In this document: piece after piece, positions 6,050 to 13,054 of the stretch | Layout of the letters: the number at the start of each line of letters is the position of its first letter | How positions within the stretch are numbered: position 1 is the stretch's first letter | NCBI GenBank assembly: GCA_004144935.1 | Contig: SDZP01000029.1 | Coordinates: forward strand, 1-18,023 | Direction of reading: 5' to 3' | From: Caulobacteraceae bacterium | GTDB lineage: Bacteria; Pseudomonadota; Alphaproteobacteria; Caulobacterales; Caulobacteraceae | DNA: 18,023 bases | The notes under the pieces: generated by a model | Told to the model about the DNA's origin: nothing | Database searches by the model: none | What the model saw: only the letters and a program-made list of their open reading frames with translations | Position numbers and translations under genes: made by a program

Positions 6050-6817
6050 ATGCTTAAGGTCAGAGTCATTCCCTGCCTGGACGTCAAGGACGGCCGCGTG
6101 GTCAAGGGTGTCAACTTCGTCGCCCTGCGCGACGCCGGCGACCCGGTCGAACAGGCCGCCGCCTATGACGCGGCCGGGGCCGACGAGCTGATGTTCCTGG
6201 ACATCACCGCCAGTTCGGAAGGGCGCGGCCTGATCCTCGACGTCATCGCCCGCACCGCCGACGTCTGCTTCATGCCGGTCTCGGTCGGCGGCGGCGTGCG
6301 CACGGTCGAGGACGCGCGCCGCCTGCTGCGGGCCGGGGCCGACAAGGTCAGCGTCAACACCGCCGCCGTGAACGATCCTGACCTCCTAAGCCGGCTGGCC
6401 GACGCCTTCGGCAGCCAGGCCGTGGTCTGCGCCGTCGATGCGAAGGCGCGCGGTGACGGCGGCTGGAACATCTTCACCCACGGCGGTCGGACGGACACCG
6501 GAAAGGACGCCGTCGAGTTCGCGGCGCTTGCCGTTGAGAAGGGGGCCGGCGAAATCCTGCTCACCTCGATGGACCGCGACGGCGCCAAGACCGGCTACGA
6601 CATTCCGCTGCTGCGCGCCGTGACCGCCGCGGCCAGCGTTCCGGTCATCGCCAGTGGCGGGGCCGGCAATGCCGCCGACCTGGTCGAGGCCGTCCGCGAC
6701 GGTCACGCCGATGCGGTGCTGGCGGCCTCGATCTTCCACTTCGGCGAGGTCAGTATCGCGCAGGCCAAGCAGGCCATGGCCAGCGCCGGCCTGCCGGTGC
6801 GACTGGAGGCGGCATGA
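6050..6817 (+). CDS. hisF: Imidazole glycerol phosphate synthase, cyclase subunit
   Basis: Uses ammonia delivered by HisH to cyclise PRFAR into imidazole glycerol phosphate, releasing AICAR. 255 residues, (beta/alpha)8 barrel. Catalytic Asp11 in IPCLDVKDGRVVKG and Asp130 in CAVDAK are visible, with VSVGGGVRT (77-85) and SMDRDGAKTGYD as phosphate-binding segments. A GAAGGCG sequence lies about 4 nt before the ATG. Fifteen bases separate it from hisA, and they contain an ATGCTGAAGG block nearly identical to the hisF start ATGCTTAAGG. The last codons overlap hisE by ATGA. Confidence 0.97.
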   Translation: MLKVRVIPCLDVKDGRVVKGVNFVALRDAGDPVEQAAAYDAAGADELMFLDITASSEGRGLILDVIARTADVCFMPVSVGGGVRTVEDARRLLRAGADKVSVNTAAVNDPDLLSRLADAFGSQAVVCAVDAKARGDGGWNIFTHGGRTDTGKDAVEFAALAVEKGAGEILLTSMDRDGAKTGYDIPLLRAVTAAASVPVIASGGAGNAADLVEAVRDGHADAVLAASIFHFGEVSIAQAKQAMASAGLPVRLEAA

Positions 6818-7131
6818 GCGATCTCGGTGACACCCTGGACCGCCTCTGGGCGACCATCGAAAGCCGCAAGGGCGGCGATCCGGCGTCGAGCTGGACGGCG
6901 AAGCTGCTGGCCGATCCGAAGCTGGCGGCGAAGAAGCTGGGCGAGGAAGGGCTTGAGGCGGCGCTCGCCTGCGCCGTTGGCGACAAGCAGAACCTGACCG
7001 CCGAGGCCGCCGACGTCCTCTACCACCTGCTGGCCGCCCTCGCGGCGAGCGGTGTGACTCCGGACGAGGTGGCGGCGGTGCTGCAGGACCGCGAGGGGAC
7101 TTCGGGGATCGCCGAGAAGGCAGGGCGATAG
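6814..7131 (+). CDS. hisE: Phosphoribosyl-ATP diphosphatase
   Basis: Hydrolyses phosphoribosyl-ATP to phosphoribosyl-AMP and pyrophosphate, the second step of histidine synthesis. 105 residues, an all-helical MazG-like NTP pyrophosphohydrolase. The metal-binding acids are in KKLGEEGLEA (Glu44, Glu45, Glu48) and EAADVLYHLL (Glu64, Asp67). It is the stand-alone form, with HisI not fused. The ATG overlaps the hisF stop by 4 nt and follows GGAGG. It is the last gene of the operon; a convergent gene ends 16 nt downstream and no intrinsic terminator is visible between them. Confidence 0.95.
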   Translation: MSDLGDTLDRLWATIESRKGGDPASSWTAKLLADPKLAAKKLGEEGLEAALACAVGDKQNLTAEAADVLYHLLAALAASGVTPDEVAAVLQDREGTSGIAEKAGR

Positions 7132-7147
7132 ACTCGTCGCCTCCGGC

Positions 7148-7513
7148 CTATTTCAGCGTCGCCCCGGCCACTCGCCGGCAGGTCGCGGCCGGGCAGTCGG
7201 CGGGGTTGGCCTCGGGGGCCACGACATACAGAACGCCCAACGGCCGGCTCCGGCCCTTGGCCTCGATAGCCAGCTTCAGCAGGCTGTCGGTGACCGGATC
7301 GCGGGTCTCGACGGCGAAGCGGCGCGGCCCGGCCTTGTCGCCGGCCATGCCCTTGGCGGCCGGGCCGGCGCAGACGATCTCGACCCGGTCGCGATAGGCG
7401 GCGATCTCGCTGACCGTGCAGTCGGTCCAGGCCCCGCCTTCCGGGGCGTCCTGGGCGAGGGCCGGGGCGCTGGCGGCGAGGGACAGGGCGGCGATGAGCA
7501 GGAGCTGTTTCAT
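7148..7513 (-). CDS. Small exported hypothetical protein
   Basis: 121 residues with a clear Sec signal peptide, MKQLLLIAALSLAASAPALA, and probable cleavage before QDAPEGG. The mature part is about 100 residues and contains four cysteines (in WTDCTV, IVCAGP and ADCPAATC), compatible with two disulfides in the periplasm. I do not recognise the family. ATG at 7511-7513 was chosen because it starts the signal peptide directly; an in-frame ATG 12 codons upstream (7549) would add a non-signal-like extension. Convergent with hisE and divergent from the thiolase gene. Base composition matches the surroundings. Confidence 0.75.
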   Translation of the reverse strand: MKQLLLIAALSLAASAPALAQDAPEGGAWTDCTVSEIAAYRDRVEIVCAGPAAKGMAGDKAGPRRFAVETRDPVTDSLLKLAIEAKGRSRPLGVLYVVAPEANPADCPAATCRRVAGATLK

Positions 7514-7618
7514 GCCGCAAAGGTGCGCAAGCCAGACCGCCGCCGTCAATCGCCTGCCAGGTTGACGCGCGCGTGATCTTTCCCCGACGTCCGCCTTCCC
7601 CTAGGGTCGCGGGCGATC

Positions 7619-7638
7619 ATTCAAACCATCGTTTGAAT
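7619..7638. promoter_or_regulatory. Palindromic operator candidate of the thiolase gene
   Basis: Perfect inverted repeat ATTCAAAC-CATC-GTTTGAAT, two 8-bp arms with a 4-bp centre, ending 16 nt before the thiolase ATG. The core CAAAC-N4-GTTTG matches the form of sites bound by TetR-family fatty-acid regulators of the PsrA/FadR type. A repressor here would cover the leader and promoter of a beta-oxidation gene. The regulator's identity is inferred. Confidence 0.6.
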
Positions 7639-7654
7639 CCAACGAGAGAATCTC

Positions 7655-8845
7655 ATGCGCGACGCCGTCATCGTCTCCTACGCCCGCACCGGACTGGCCA
7701 AGTCCGTCCGCGGCGGCTTCAACAACACTCACGGCGCGGCGATGGCCGGCCACGCGATCCAGCACGCGGTCTCCCGCGCCGGTCTCGAAGGGGCCGAGGT
7801 CGAGGACGTCATCCTGGGCTGCGGCGGGCCTGAGGGCGCCACCGGCATGAACGTCGCCCGCAACGCCGCCATCTGGGCCGGCCTGCCGGTGACCACCAGC
7901 GGCACCACCATCAACCGCTTCTGCTCCTCGGGCCTGCAGGCGATCGCGTCCGCCGCCCACTACATCAAGAACGAAGGCGCCGATGTCGCCGTCGGCGGCG
8001 GTGTGGAATCGATCTCGCTGGTCAACGCCGGTGGCCACATGAACCGCTTCCACATCACCGAAGAAAAGCTGATGGAGATCAAGCCGGCCCTGTGGATGGC
8101 GATGATCAACACCGCCGACATCGTCGCCAAGCGCTACAACGTCGCCCGCGACTACCAGGACGAATACGCCCTGCGCAGCCAGCAGCGCATCGCCGCCGCC
8201 CAGGCCGCGGGCCTGTTCAAGGACGAGATCGTGCCGATGGCCACCAAGATGAAGGTGGTCAACAAGGAAACCAAGGAAGAGAGCTTCGTCGACTACGTCG
8301 TGGACCGCGACGAGTGCAACCGCCCCGACACCACGCTGGAAGGCCTGCGGTCTCTGCAGCCGGTGATGGGCGAAGGCAACTTCGTGACCGCCGGCAACGC
8401 CAGCCAGCTGTCGGACGGCGCGGCCGCCGTGGTGCTGATGGAGTCCAAGGAAGCCGAGCGCCGGGGCCTCAGCCCCCTGGGCCGCTTCAAGGGCTTCGCC
8501 GTCGCCGGCTGCGAGCCGGACGAGATGGGCATCGGCCCGATCTACGCCGTGCCGCGCCTGCTCGAGCGTCATGGCCTGAGCGTCGACGACATCGACCTGT
8601 GGGAGCTGAACGAGGCCTTCGCCTCGCAATGCCTCTACAGCCGCGACAAGCTGGGCATCGATCCGGAGAAGTACAACGTCAACGGCGGCTCCATCGCCAT
8701 CGGCCACCCCTTCGGCATGACCGGCGCCCGCTGCGTCGGCCACGCCCTGATGGAAGGCCAGCGCCGCAAGGCCAAGCTGGCGGTGGTCACCATGTGCATC
8801 GGCGGCGGCATGGGCGCCGCCGGCCTCTTCGAGGTGTTCAACTAA
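7655..8845 (+). CDS. Acetyl-CoA C-acyltransferase (thiolase)
   Basis: Cleaves 3-oxoacyl-CoA with CoA to acetyl-CoA and a shortened acyl-CoA (or runs in reverse). 396 residues, normal for thiolases. The acyl-accepting Cys90 is in NRFCSSGLQAI, the conserved NEAFA motif is in LWELNEAFASQ, His351 is in IAIGHPFGMTGAR, and the second catalytic cysteine, Cys381, is in MCIGGGMGAAGLFE. ATG 7655 has GAGAG about 6 nt upstream. It stands alone, with a palindromic operator candidate before it and a strong terminator after it, so it is probably a single-gene unit. The operator suggests a fatty-acid degradation role; a biosynthetic acetoacetyl-CoA role cannot be excluded. Confidence 0.93.
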   Translation: MRDAVIVSYARTGLAKSVRGGFNNTHGAAMAGHAIQHAVSRAGLEGAEVEDVILGCGGPEGATGMNVARNAAIWAGLPVTTSGTTINRFCSSGLQAIASAAHYIKNEGADVAVGGGVESISLVNAGGHMNRFHITEEKLMEIKPALWMAMINTADIVAKRYNVARDYQDEYALRSQQRIAAAQAAGLFKDEIVPMATKMKVVNKETKEESFVDYVVDRDECNRPDTTLEGLRSLQPVMGEGNFVTAGNASQLSDGAAAVVLMESKEAERRGLSPLGRFKGFAVAGCEPDEMGIGPIYAVPRLLERHGLSVDDIDLWELNEAFASQCLYSRDKLGIDPEKYNVNGGSIAIGHPFGMTGARCVGHALMEGQRRKAKLAVVTMCIGGGMGAAGLFEVFN

Positions 8846-8855
8846 GATATCCAGG

Positions 8856-8893
8856 ACCCCGTCGGCTTTGCCGGCGGGGTTCTTTACTCTTTT
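8856..8893 (+). terminator. Rho-independent terminator of the thiolase gene
   Basis: Stem ACCCCGTCGGC (8856-8866) / GCCGGCGGGGT (8870-8880), 11 pairs with one G-T wobble, loop TTT, followed by the T-rich tail TCTTTACTCTTTT. It starts 10 nt after the stop codon. This is a textbook intrinsic terminator and the only clear one in the window. Confidence 0.92.
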
Positions 8894-9045
8894 CGGGTCA
8901 GAAACCTTGGCCTGTCTGTCGATACGGCGACACGCCCAACACCTCGCTGGACTTGAGCCCGGCGCCGAAAACACATCGATTCAGCAAGATGAACTGACCC
9001 GAGACCTCATCGGGAACGACAGCGTTCGCACATCGTTAAGGGGCA
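8894..9045. other. Intergenic stretch bounded by a 9-bp inverted repeat
   Basis: No credible gene is seen here. TCGGGTCAG (8893-8901) and CTGACCCGA (8994-9002) are exact reverse complements about 92 bp apart, enclosing a GC-rich segment. It could be the base of a long structured RNA, but nothing else supports an RNA gene. Short arms GAACG/CGTTC (9014-9027) also occur. Confidence 0.25.
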
Positions 9046-9064
9046 AGGCGCCATTGTGGCGCCT
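9046..9064 (+). promoter_or_regulatory. Perfect 8-bp hairpin in the leader of the 43-residue peptide gene
   Basis: AGGCGCCA (9046-9053), loop TTG, TGGCGCCT (9057-9064). It ends 21 nt before the ATG at 9086. It has no T-tract, so a translational or mRNA-stability element, or a DNA-binding site, is more likely than a terminator. Confidence 0.4.
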
Positions 9065-9065
9065 G

Positions 9066-9083
9066 ACTGAACGGAACTGAACG
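9066..9083 (+). repeat. Tandem ACTGAACG direct repeat, period 10
   Basis: ACTGAACG occurs at 9066-9073 and again at 9076-9083, immediately before the peptide start codon. The 10-bp period equals about one helical turn, as in some activator sites, but it also occupies the place of a ribosome-binding site, for which only GGAA is seen. Confidence 0.35.
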
Positions 9084-9085
9084 CC

Positions 9086-9217
9086 ATGGCCGTCAAGGCC
9101 CTCTTCGCCGCCGCCGCCGCCTTCGCCGTCGCCCTGGCGATGCTCCTGCCTGTCCCAGGCGCGCAATCGCGCCATGCGCAGTCGCAGATCGAAACCATGG
9201 ATCTCAGCCAGCACTAG
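9086..9217 (+). CDS. Putative 43-residue secreted peptide
   Basis: Starts MAVKALFAAAAAFAVALAML, a short basic start followed by a hydrophobic core, then LPVPGA with a possible signal-peptidase cut near GAQS. This leaves a polar tail of about 17 residues rich in Gln, His and Ser. It could equally be a single-span membrane peptide. It has its own leader with a hairpin and a direct repeat, and it follows a strong terminator, so it is probably its own transcription unit. I do not recognise the family. The ribosome-binding site is weak. A chance reading frame is possible, though the export-signal-like composition argues against it. Confidence 0.5.
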   Translation: MAVKALFAAAAAFAVALAMLLPVPGAQSRHAQSQIETMDLSQH

Positions 9218-9271
9218 GCTCTTCCGGCTCAATTCATTGATCTTGCATCGCCGCCGTGGTCGCTTCGCGCC

Positions 9272-10618
9272 ATGATCCCGGCTGGAGACATCGTGGGCCT
9301 CGTGCTCGCCGGCGGCCGCTCGCGTCGGTTCGGCTGGGAGAAGGCCGCCGTGGTTGTCGACGGCCGGCCGCTGCTCGACATAGCCCTGTCCGGGCTGGGG
9401 GGCTGCGGCGCCCTGGCCGTCAACGCCCCGAAGGACAGTGAGGCGGCGCGGCTGGCGGCAGCGCGCGGCCTGCCGCTGTTGCCGGATCCCGAAGGCCTGC
9501 CCGATGGGCCCCTGACAGGGGTGCTAGCCGGGCTCGACTGGGCGGCCGCGCGGGGCGCCGCCTGGCTGGCGACCAGCCCCTGCGATCTGGCCGACCCGCC
9601 GGCCGATCTGGTCGCGCGGCTCGCCGCGGCGGGCGGTTGCGCCTACGCCCTGGCGCCCGATGGCCGCCATCCCTTGAGCGCCCTGTGGCCGGTCGAACTG
9701 GCCGAGCCCCTAAGGGCCATCCTGCGCCGCGAGCATCCGCCGGTTCGCGCGGTCCAGGACGACGCCGGCTTCAAAGCCGTGCTGTTCGAGCGCGCCGCGT
9801 CTTTTGCCAACCTCAACACGCCCGGCGGCCTTTCGGCCCATGTCCAGGCCTGGGGGCTCAGCCCCGACGGCGCACCCTTCCGCACCCGGTCCAGCTGGCT
9901 GCAGCCGGTTCGCGCGGACGGCGTCGCCGCCATGCTCAAGCTGCCGTTCGAGGCGGAGGAGCGGCGCGGCGGTCAGGTCCTGGCCTGGTTCGACGGCCGG
10001 GGCGCGGCGCGCGTTCTGCGGGCCGACGACGAGGCGGTGTTGCTGGAGCGGCTGGCCGGCGACATCGATCTGGTCGCCATGGCCGAGGCCTCGGCGACCG
10101 GGGACGAGAACGCCTGCCGGGTTCTCTGTACGGTGGTGGGCCAGCTTCACGCCGGCCAGCCGGCGCCCCCGCCGCAGGCCCATCCGCTCCGCCCCTGGTT
10201 CGCCGGCCTTGAGCGGCGGGCGGCGAACCATGCCCTGCTGGCCAGGGCCTGGACCGTCGCTGATCGATTGCTCGCGGAGAGCCATGAGCCAAGGGTCCTG
10301 CACGGCGACATTCACCACGCCAACGTCCTGCACGATCCGGCGAAAGGCTGGCGGGCGATCGACCCCAAAGGTCTGATCGGCCCCCGCGGCTACGACTACG
10401 CCAACCTGCTGCGCAATCCGCCAGGCCGGCGCGCCCGGGATCCGGCGCGTCTCGGGCGGCTGGCCGGGATGGTTTGCGAGATTTCCGGGCTCTCCCGCCG
10501 GGAAATCCTCGGCTGGACCCTGGCCCATGCCGGCCTGTCGGCCGCCTGGTCGCTGGAGGCGGGCGACGATCCCGCCCACAGCCTGACCGTCGCCGAGCTT
10601 GCCGCCAGCCTGCTCTAG
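9272..10618 (+). CDS. MobA-like nucleotidyltransferase / APH(6)-like kinase fusion
   Basis: A 448-residue single open frame with two domains. Residues 1-190 follow molybdenum cofactor guanylyltransferase (MobA): LAGGRSRRFGWEKA (12-25) with Lys24, TSPCDLADPP with Asp105, HPLSALWPV (133-141), and the closing NLNTPGGL (180-187). Residues about 193-448 follow streptomycin 6-phosphotransferase APH(6): MLKL with Lys223, then LHGDIHHANV with catalytic Asp346 and Asn351, and AIDPKGLIGPRGYDYANLL with metal-binding Asp364. Both active sites look intact. The start is ATG 9272; GTG 9293, preceded by GGAG, is a real alternative and would leave just two residues before VLAGG. No other Mo-cofactor gene is adjacent. 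The joint reaction is unknown; a phosphorylate-then-nucleotidylate enzyme is my inference. Confidence 0.85.
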   Translation: MIPAGDIVGLVLAGGRSRRFGWEKAAVVVDGRPLLDIALSGLGGCGALAVNAPKDSEAARLAAARGLPLLPDPEGLPDGPLTGVLAGLDWAAARGAAWLATSPCDLADPPADLVARLAAAGGCAYALAPDGRHPLSALWPVELAEPLRAILRREHPPVRAVQDDAGFKAVLFERAASFANLNTPGGLSAHVQAWGLSPDGAPFRTRSSWLQPVRADGVAAMLKLPFEAEERRGGQVLAWFDGRGAARVLRADDEAVLLERLAGDIDLVAMAEASATGDENACRVLCTVVGQLHAGQPAPPPQAHPLRPWFAGLERRAANHALLARAWTVADRLLAESHEPRVLHGDIHHANVLHDPAKGWRAIDPKGLIGPRGYDYANLLRNPPGRRARDPARLGRLAGMVCEISGLSRREILGWTLAHAGLSAAWSLEAGDDPAHSLTVAELAASLL

Positions 10619-10797
10619 AGGCCGCCGACAGCGCGGAGGCGGGCGATCTGGAGCTCCAGGTCCCGTTCGCGCAGGGCCTCCAGCCGCGCCTTGCGGCGAT
10701 CGCCGCGCCAGTCGAGCACCCGCGCCGCCAGGGCCATGCGGCCCGTCTTCCGCGACGGGATATCCTGCTGCTGCCCGGCAAATTCCATGACGCTCAT
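10615..10797 (-). CDS. Small basic helical protein, 60 residues
   Basis: Starts MSVMEFAGQQQDIPSRK and continues as a charged, Arg/Leu-rich region (ALRERDLELQIARLRAV) that should form an amphipathic or coiled-coil helix. No signal peptide and no recognised family. On its own strand the start is preceded by GGAGG with an 8-nt spacer, a good ribosome-binding site, which is the main argument that it is real. Its TAG stop overlaps the TAG stop of the fusion gene within CTAG at 10615-10618. It may be a regulatory or nucleic-acid-binding small protein, but nothing proves a function. Confidence 0.55.
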   Translation of the reverse strand: MSVMEFAGQQQDIPSRKTGRMALAARVLDWRGDRRKARLEALRERDLELQIARLRAVGGL

Positions 10798-11033
10798 GAT
10801 CCTGTCCTCCCTGACGGTCCGGCGCTGTCGATGGCGTCACTTGGCCAGAGGCAAGCTGACCGCCGCATGAATGGGAAAACGGGGTTCTTTTCAGCCAGCC
10901 CGTGTTCTGCACGCTGTGTGCACGGCCAAGCCCCATAAACGCCCCCTTCCTCGGGCCTGTTGAGGATGGAGCCGCCGGGCATGGTGAGCTAGAACCGGCT
11001 CAACCTGAGTTGAACAGCGAAGACGGACCATCC
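10798..11033. other. Divergent spacer upstream of the PBP gene
   Basis: Holds the ribosome-binding site of the minus-strand small gene and the leader of the PBP gene. Small dyads are visible: TGCAC-N5-GTGCA (10908-10922) and TCAAC-CTGA-GTTGA (11000-11013), the latter 20 nt before the PBP start. I could not assign a promoter with confidence. The PBP reading frame stays open back to an ATG at 10902, but the residues encoded there do not look like a PBP N-terminus. Confidence 0.35.
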
Positions 11034-13004
11034 ATGGCGAACCCACAGGCGGGCGGAACCGGCGCTCGGCGCACCCCGCTGCAGGCCCTGCTCTACTGGG
11101 GCATGGTCATCGGTGTCTGGGGGCTGATCTTCCTGGTCGCCTTCCTGGCCGTGTTCGCCATCGACCTGCCCGACGTCTCCAAGCTCAACGACGTCACCCG
11201 CCAGCCGTCGATCTCCTACCTCGACCGATCGGGCGCCCTGGTCGCCGTGCGAGGCAGCCAGTACGCCCCGCCCGTCGATCTCGACAAGCTGCCGCCCTAC
11301 GTGCCCAAGGCCTTCCTGGCCATCGAGGACCGGCGCTTCTACTACCACCCGGGCTTCGACCCGCTCGGCATGGCCCGCGCCACGGTCGCCAACCTCAAGG
11401 CCGGCCGCATCGTCGCCGGCGGCTCGACCATCACCCAGCAGCTGGCCCGCAACCTGTTCCTGACCTTGGACCAGAACTGGCGGCGCAAGGTGCAGGAGCT
11501 GATCCTCGCCGTCTGGCTGGAGGTGAAGTTCTCCAAGAAGGAGATCCTCGCCCTCTACCTGAACCGCGTCTATTTCGGCGCCGGCGCCTATGGAATCGAG
11601 GCGGCGTCGCAACGCTACTTCAACAAGCCCGCTTCGCGGCTGACCATCGGGGAGTCCGCCCTGCTGGCCGGCATGATGAAGGGCCCGTCGCGCTACAGCC
11701 CCGTCTCGGCCAAGGAACGGGCCGCCAAGCGGGCCAACGTCGTTCTCGACGAGATGGTGCGCACCAAGGCCATCACGGCCGAGGAACGGGCCGAGGCCGT
11801 CAAGTCGCCGGTGCGGGTCTCCTCTGTGCTGGCCAACCAGCGGGCGCAGTATTTCACCGACTGGATGGACAGCCAGGTCCGCGCCCTGGTCGGCGAACCG
11901 ACCGAGGACCTCTATGTCGAGACCACCCTCGACCTGCCGCTGCAGGCGGCCGCCGAACAGGCGGTGCGGGCCGGCGCGGCCAGGAACAAGGCGGCCGGGG
12001 TGCAGCAGGCCGCCCTGGTGGCGCTCGACGCCGAGGGTCGGGTGCGCGCCTATGTCGGCGGCGTCGACTATACCGAAAGCCAGTTCGACCGCGCCTCGGT
12101 GGCCCGCCGCCAGGCCGGCTCGGCCTTCAAGCCCTTCGTCTACCTGACCGCCATGGAGCAGGGGCGAAACCCCAATGTCATGGTCGTCGACGAGCCGCTG
12201 AAGATCGGAAACTGGGAGCCGCGCAACTACAACGGCCGCTTCGCCGGGGCGATGACCCTGGAAACGGCGCTGGCCCAGTCGACCAACACCGTCGCCGCCC
12301 GGCTGGCCAACGAGGTCGGCACCGGCAATGTCGCCGCCACCGCCCGCCGGCTGGGCATCACCAGCAAGATCCAGCTCGATCCGTCGATGGCGCTGGGCGC
12401 CGTCGAGGTCAGTCCGCTGGAGATGGCGGCCGCCTACGCCCCGTTCTCGAACGGCGGCTTCAAGGCCCGCGCCTGGGGCATCAGCCGCATCCGCACCGCC
12501 TCGGGCAAGGTCCTCTACGACCATAATCTCGAAAAACGTGGCCGCCAGACGGTGATCGGCAGCCCGGCCCTGCCTTACATGAACCAGATGATGCGCAAGG
12601 TGGTCACCGGCGGCACCGGCACGGCCGCCCGGGTGCCGGGCTTCGACATCGCCGGCAAGACCGGCACCACCAGCGATTATCGCGACGCCTGGTTCGTCGG
12701 CTATACCGGCGGCTTCGTGGTGGCGGTCTGGACCGGCAAGGACGACAACACCCCCATGCGGCGGGTGACCGGCGGCGGCGCCCCGGCCCAGATCTGGAAG
12801 AGCTTCATGGGGCAGGCCCTGCCACGTCTGAAGGCCCAGGCCATCCCAGGCGGCGTCATCGCCGCGCCCAGCCAGGATCCCGACCCGATCGGCGACATCA
12901 TCACCGGCCTCGGCATCGGCGGCGAGGATCCGCCCGAGCCGCAGCCGAGAGCCCCGACCCCGGCCCCTGAACCGGCCCGGCCGCCGGATGAGGTGCCGTA
13001 CTAG
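11034..13004 (+). CDS. Class A penicillin-binding protein (PBP1A family)
   Basis: Bifunctional peptidoglycan synthase of the inner membrane: it polymerises glycan strands and cross-links peptides in the periplasm. 656 residues. A short cytoplasmic tail is followed by a membrane span (about 17-44). The GT51 glycosyltransferase has Glu98 in AIEDRRFYYHPGFD, GGSTITQQLARN (129-140) and KKEILALYLNRVYFG (168-182). The transpeptidase has Ser363-X-X-Lys366 (GSAFK), Ser416-Thr-Asn418 and Lys542-Thr-Gly (GKTGTTSDYRDAWFVGYT). The tail (630-656) is proline-rich and probably disordered. ATG 11034 was chosen because it gives this standard topology; ATG 10902 would add 44 atypical residues. It stands alone between a small gene and the SOS cassette. 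Confidence 0.94.
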   Translation: MANPQAGGTGARRTPLQALLYWGMVIGVWGLIFLVAFLAVFAIDLPDVSKLNDVTRQPSISYLDRSGALVAVRGSQYAPPVDLDKLPPYVPKAFLAIEDRRFYYHPGFDPLGMARATVANLKAGRIVAGGSTITQQLARNLFLTLDQNWRRKVQELILAVWLEVKFSKKEILALYLNRVYFGAGAYGIEAASQRYFNKPASRLTIGESALLAGMMKGPSRYSPVSAKERAAKRANVVLDEMVRTKAITAEERAEAVKSPVRVSSVLANQRAQYFTDWMDSQVRALVGEPTEDLYVETTLDLPLQAAAEQAVRAGAARNKAAGVQQAALVALDAEGRVRAYVGGVDYTESQFDRASVARRQAGSAFKPFVYLTAMEQGRNPNVMVVDEPLKIGNWEPRNYNGRFAGAMTLETALAQSTNTVAARLANEVGTGNVAATARRLGITSKIQLDPSMALGAVEVSPLEMAAAYAPFSNGGFKARAWGISRIRTASGKVLYDHNLEKRGRQTVIGSPALPYMNQMMRKVVTGGTGTAARVPGFDIAGKTGTTSDYRDAWFVGYTGGFVVAVWTGKDDNTPMRRVTGGGAPAQIWKSFMGQALPRLKAQAIPGGVIAAPSQDPDPIGDIITGLGIGGEDPPEPQPRAPTPAPEPARPPDEVPY

Positions 13005-13020
13005 ACCATGTTTTCAGGAG

Positions 13021-13040
13021 TCCGGAGGCAAGCCTCTGGA
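13021..13040 (+). terminator. Hairpin after the PBP gene, possible terminator
   Basis: TCCGGAGGC (13021-13029) pairs with GCCTCTGGA (13032-13040), with one G-T wobble and a CAAG tetraloop if the last pair opens. It begins 17 nt after the stop codon and is followed by TTCCTTGAAC, a weak T-tract. Likely ends the PBP transcript, but with modest strength. Confidence 0.5.
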
Positions 13041-13054
13041 TTCCTTGAACGAGT

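Noticed and set aside
7601..8974. 457-codon minus-strand frame opposite the thiolase
   Set aside because: It runs through the operator and the intrinsic terminator of the thiolase gene and encodes a low-complexity His/Ala/Val/Gly-rich product.
8868..9080. 70-codon plus-strand frame after the thiolase
   Set aside because: It starts inside the terminator hairpin, has no ribosome-binding site and overlaps the leader of the small peptide gene.
9637..10212. Alternative plus-strand frame inside the fusion gene
   Set aside because: Arg/Pro/Gly-rich shadow; the fusion frame carries both MobA and APH motifs without interruption.
10902..11033. Upstream ATG giving a 44-residue extension of the PBP
   Set aside because: The extension is unlike PBP N-termini and lies in the leader; ATG 11034 gives the standard short cytoplasmic tail and membrane span.
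10989..12524. 511-codon minus-strand frame opposite the PBP gene
   Set aside because: Composition is typical of a shadow frame and it lies over the GT51 and transpeptidase motifs.
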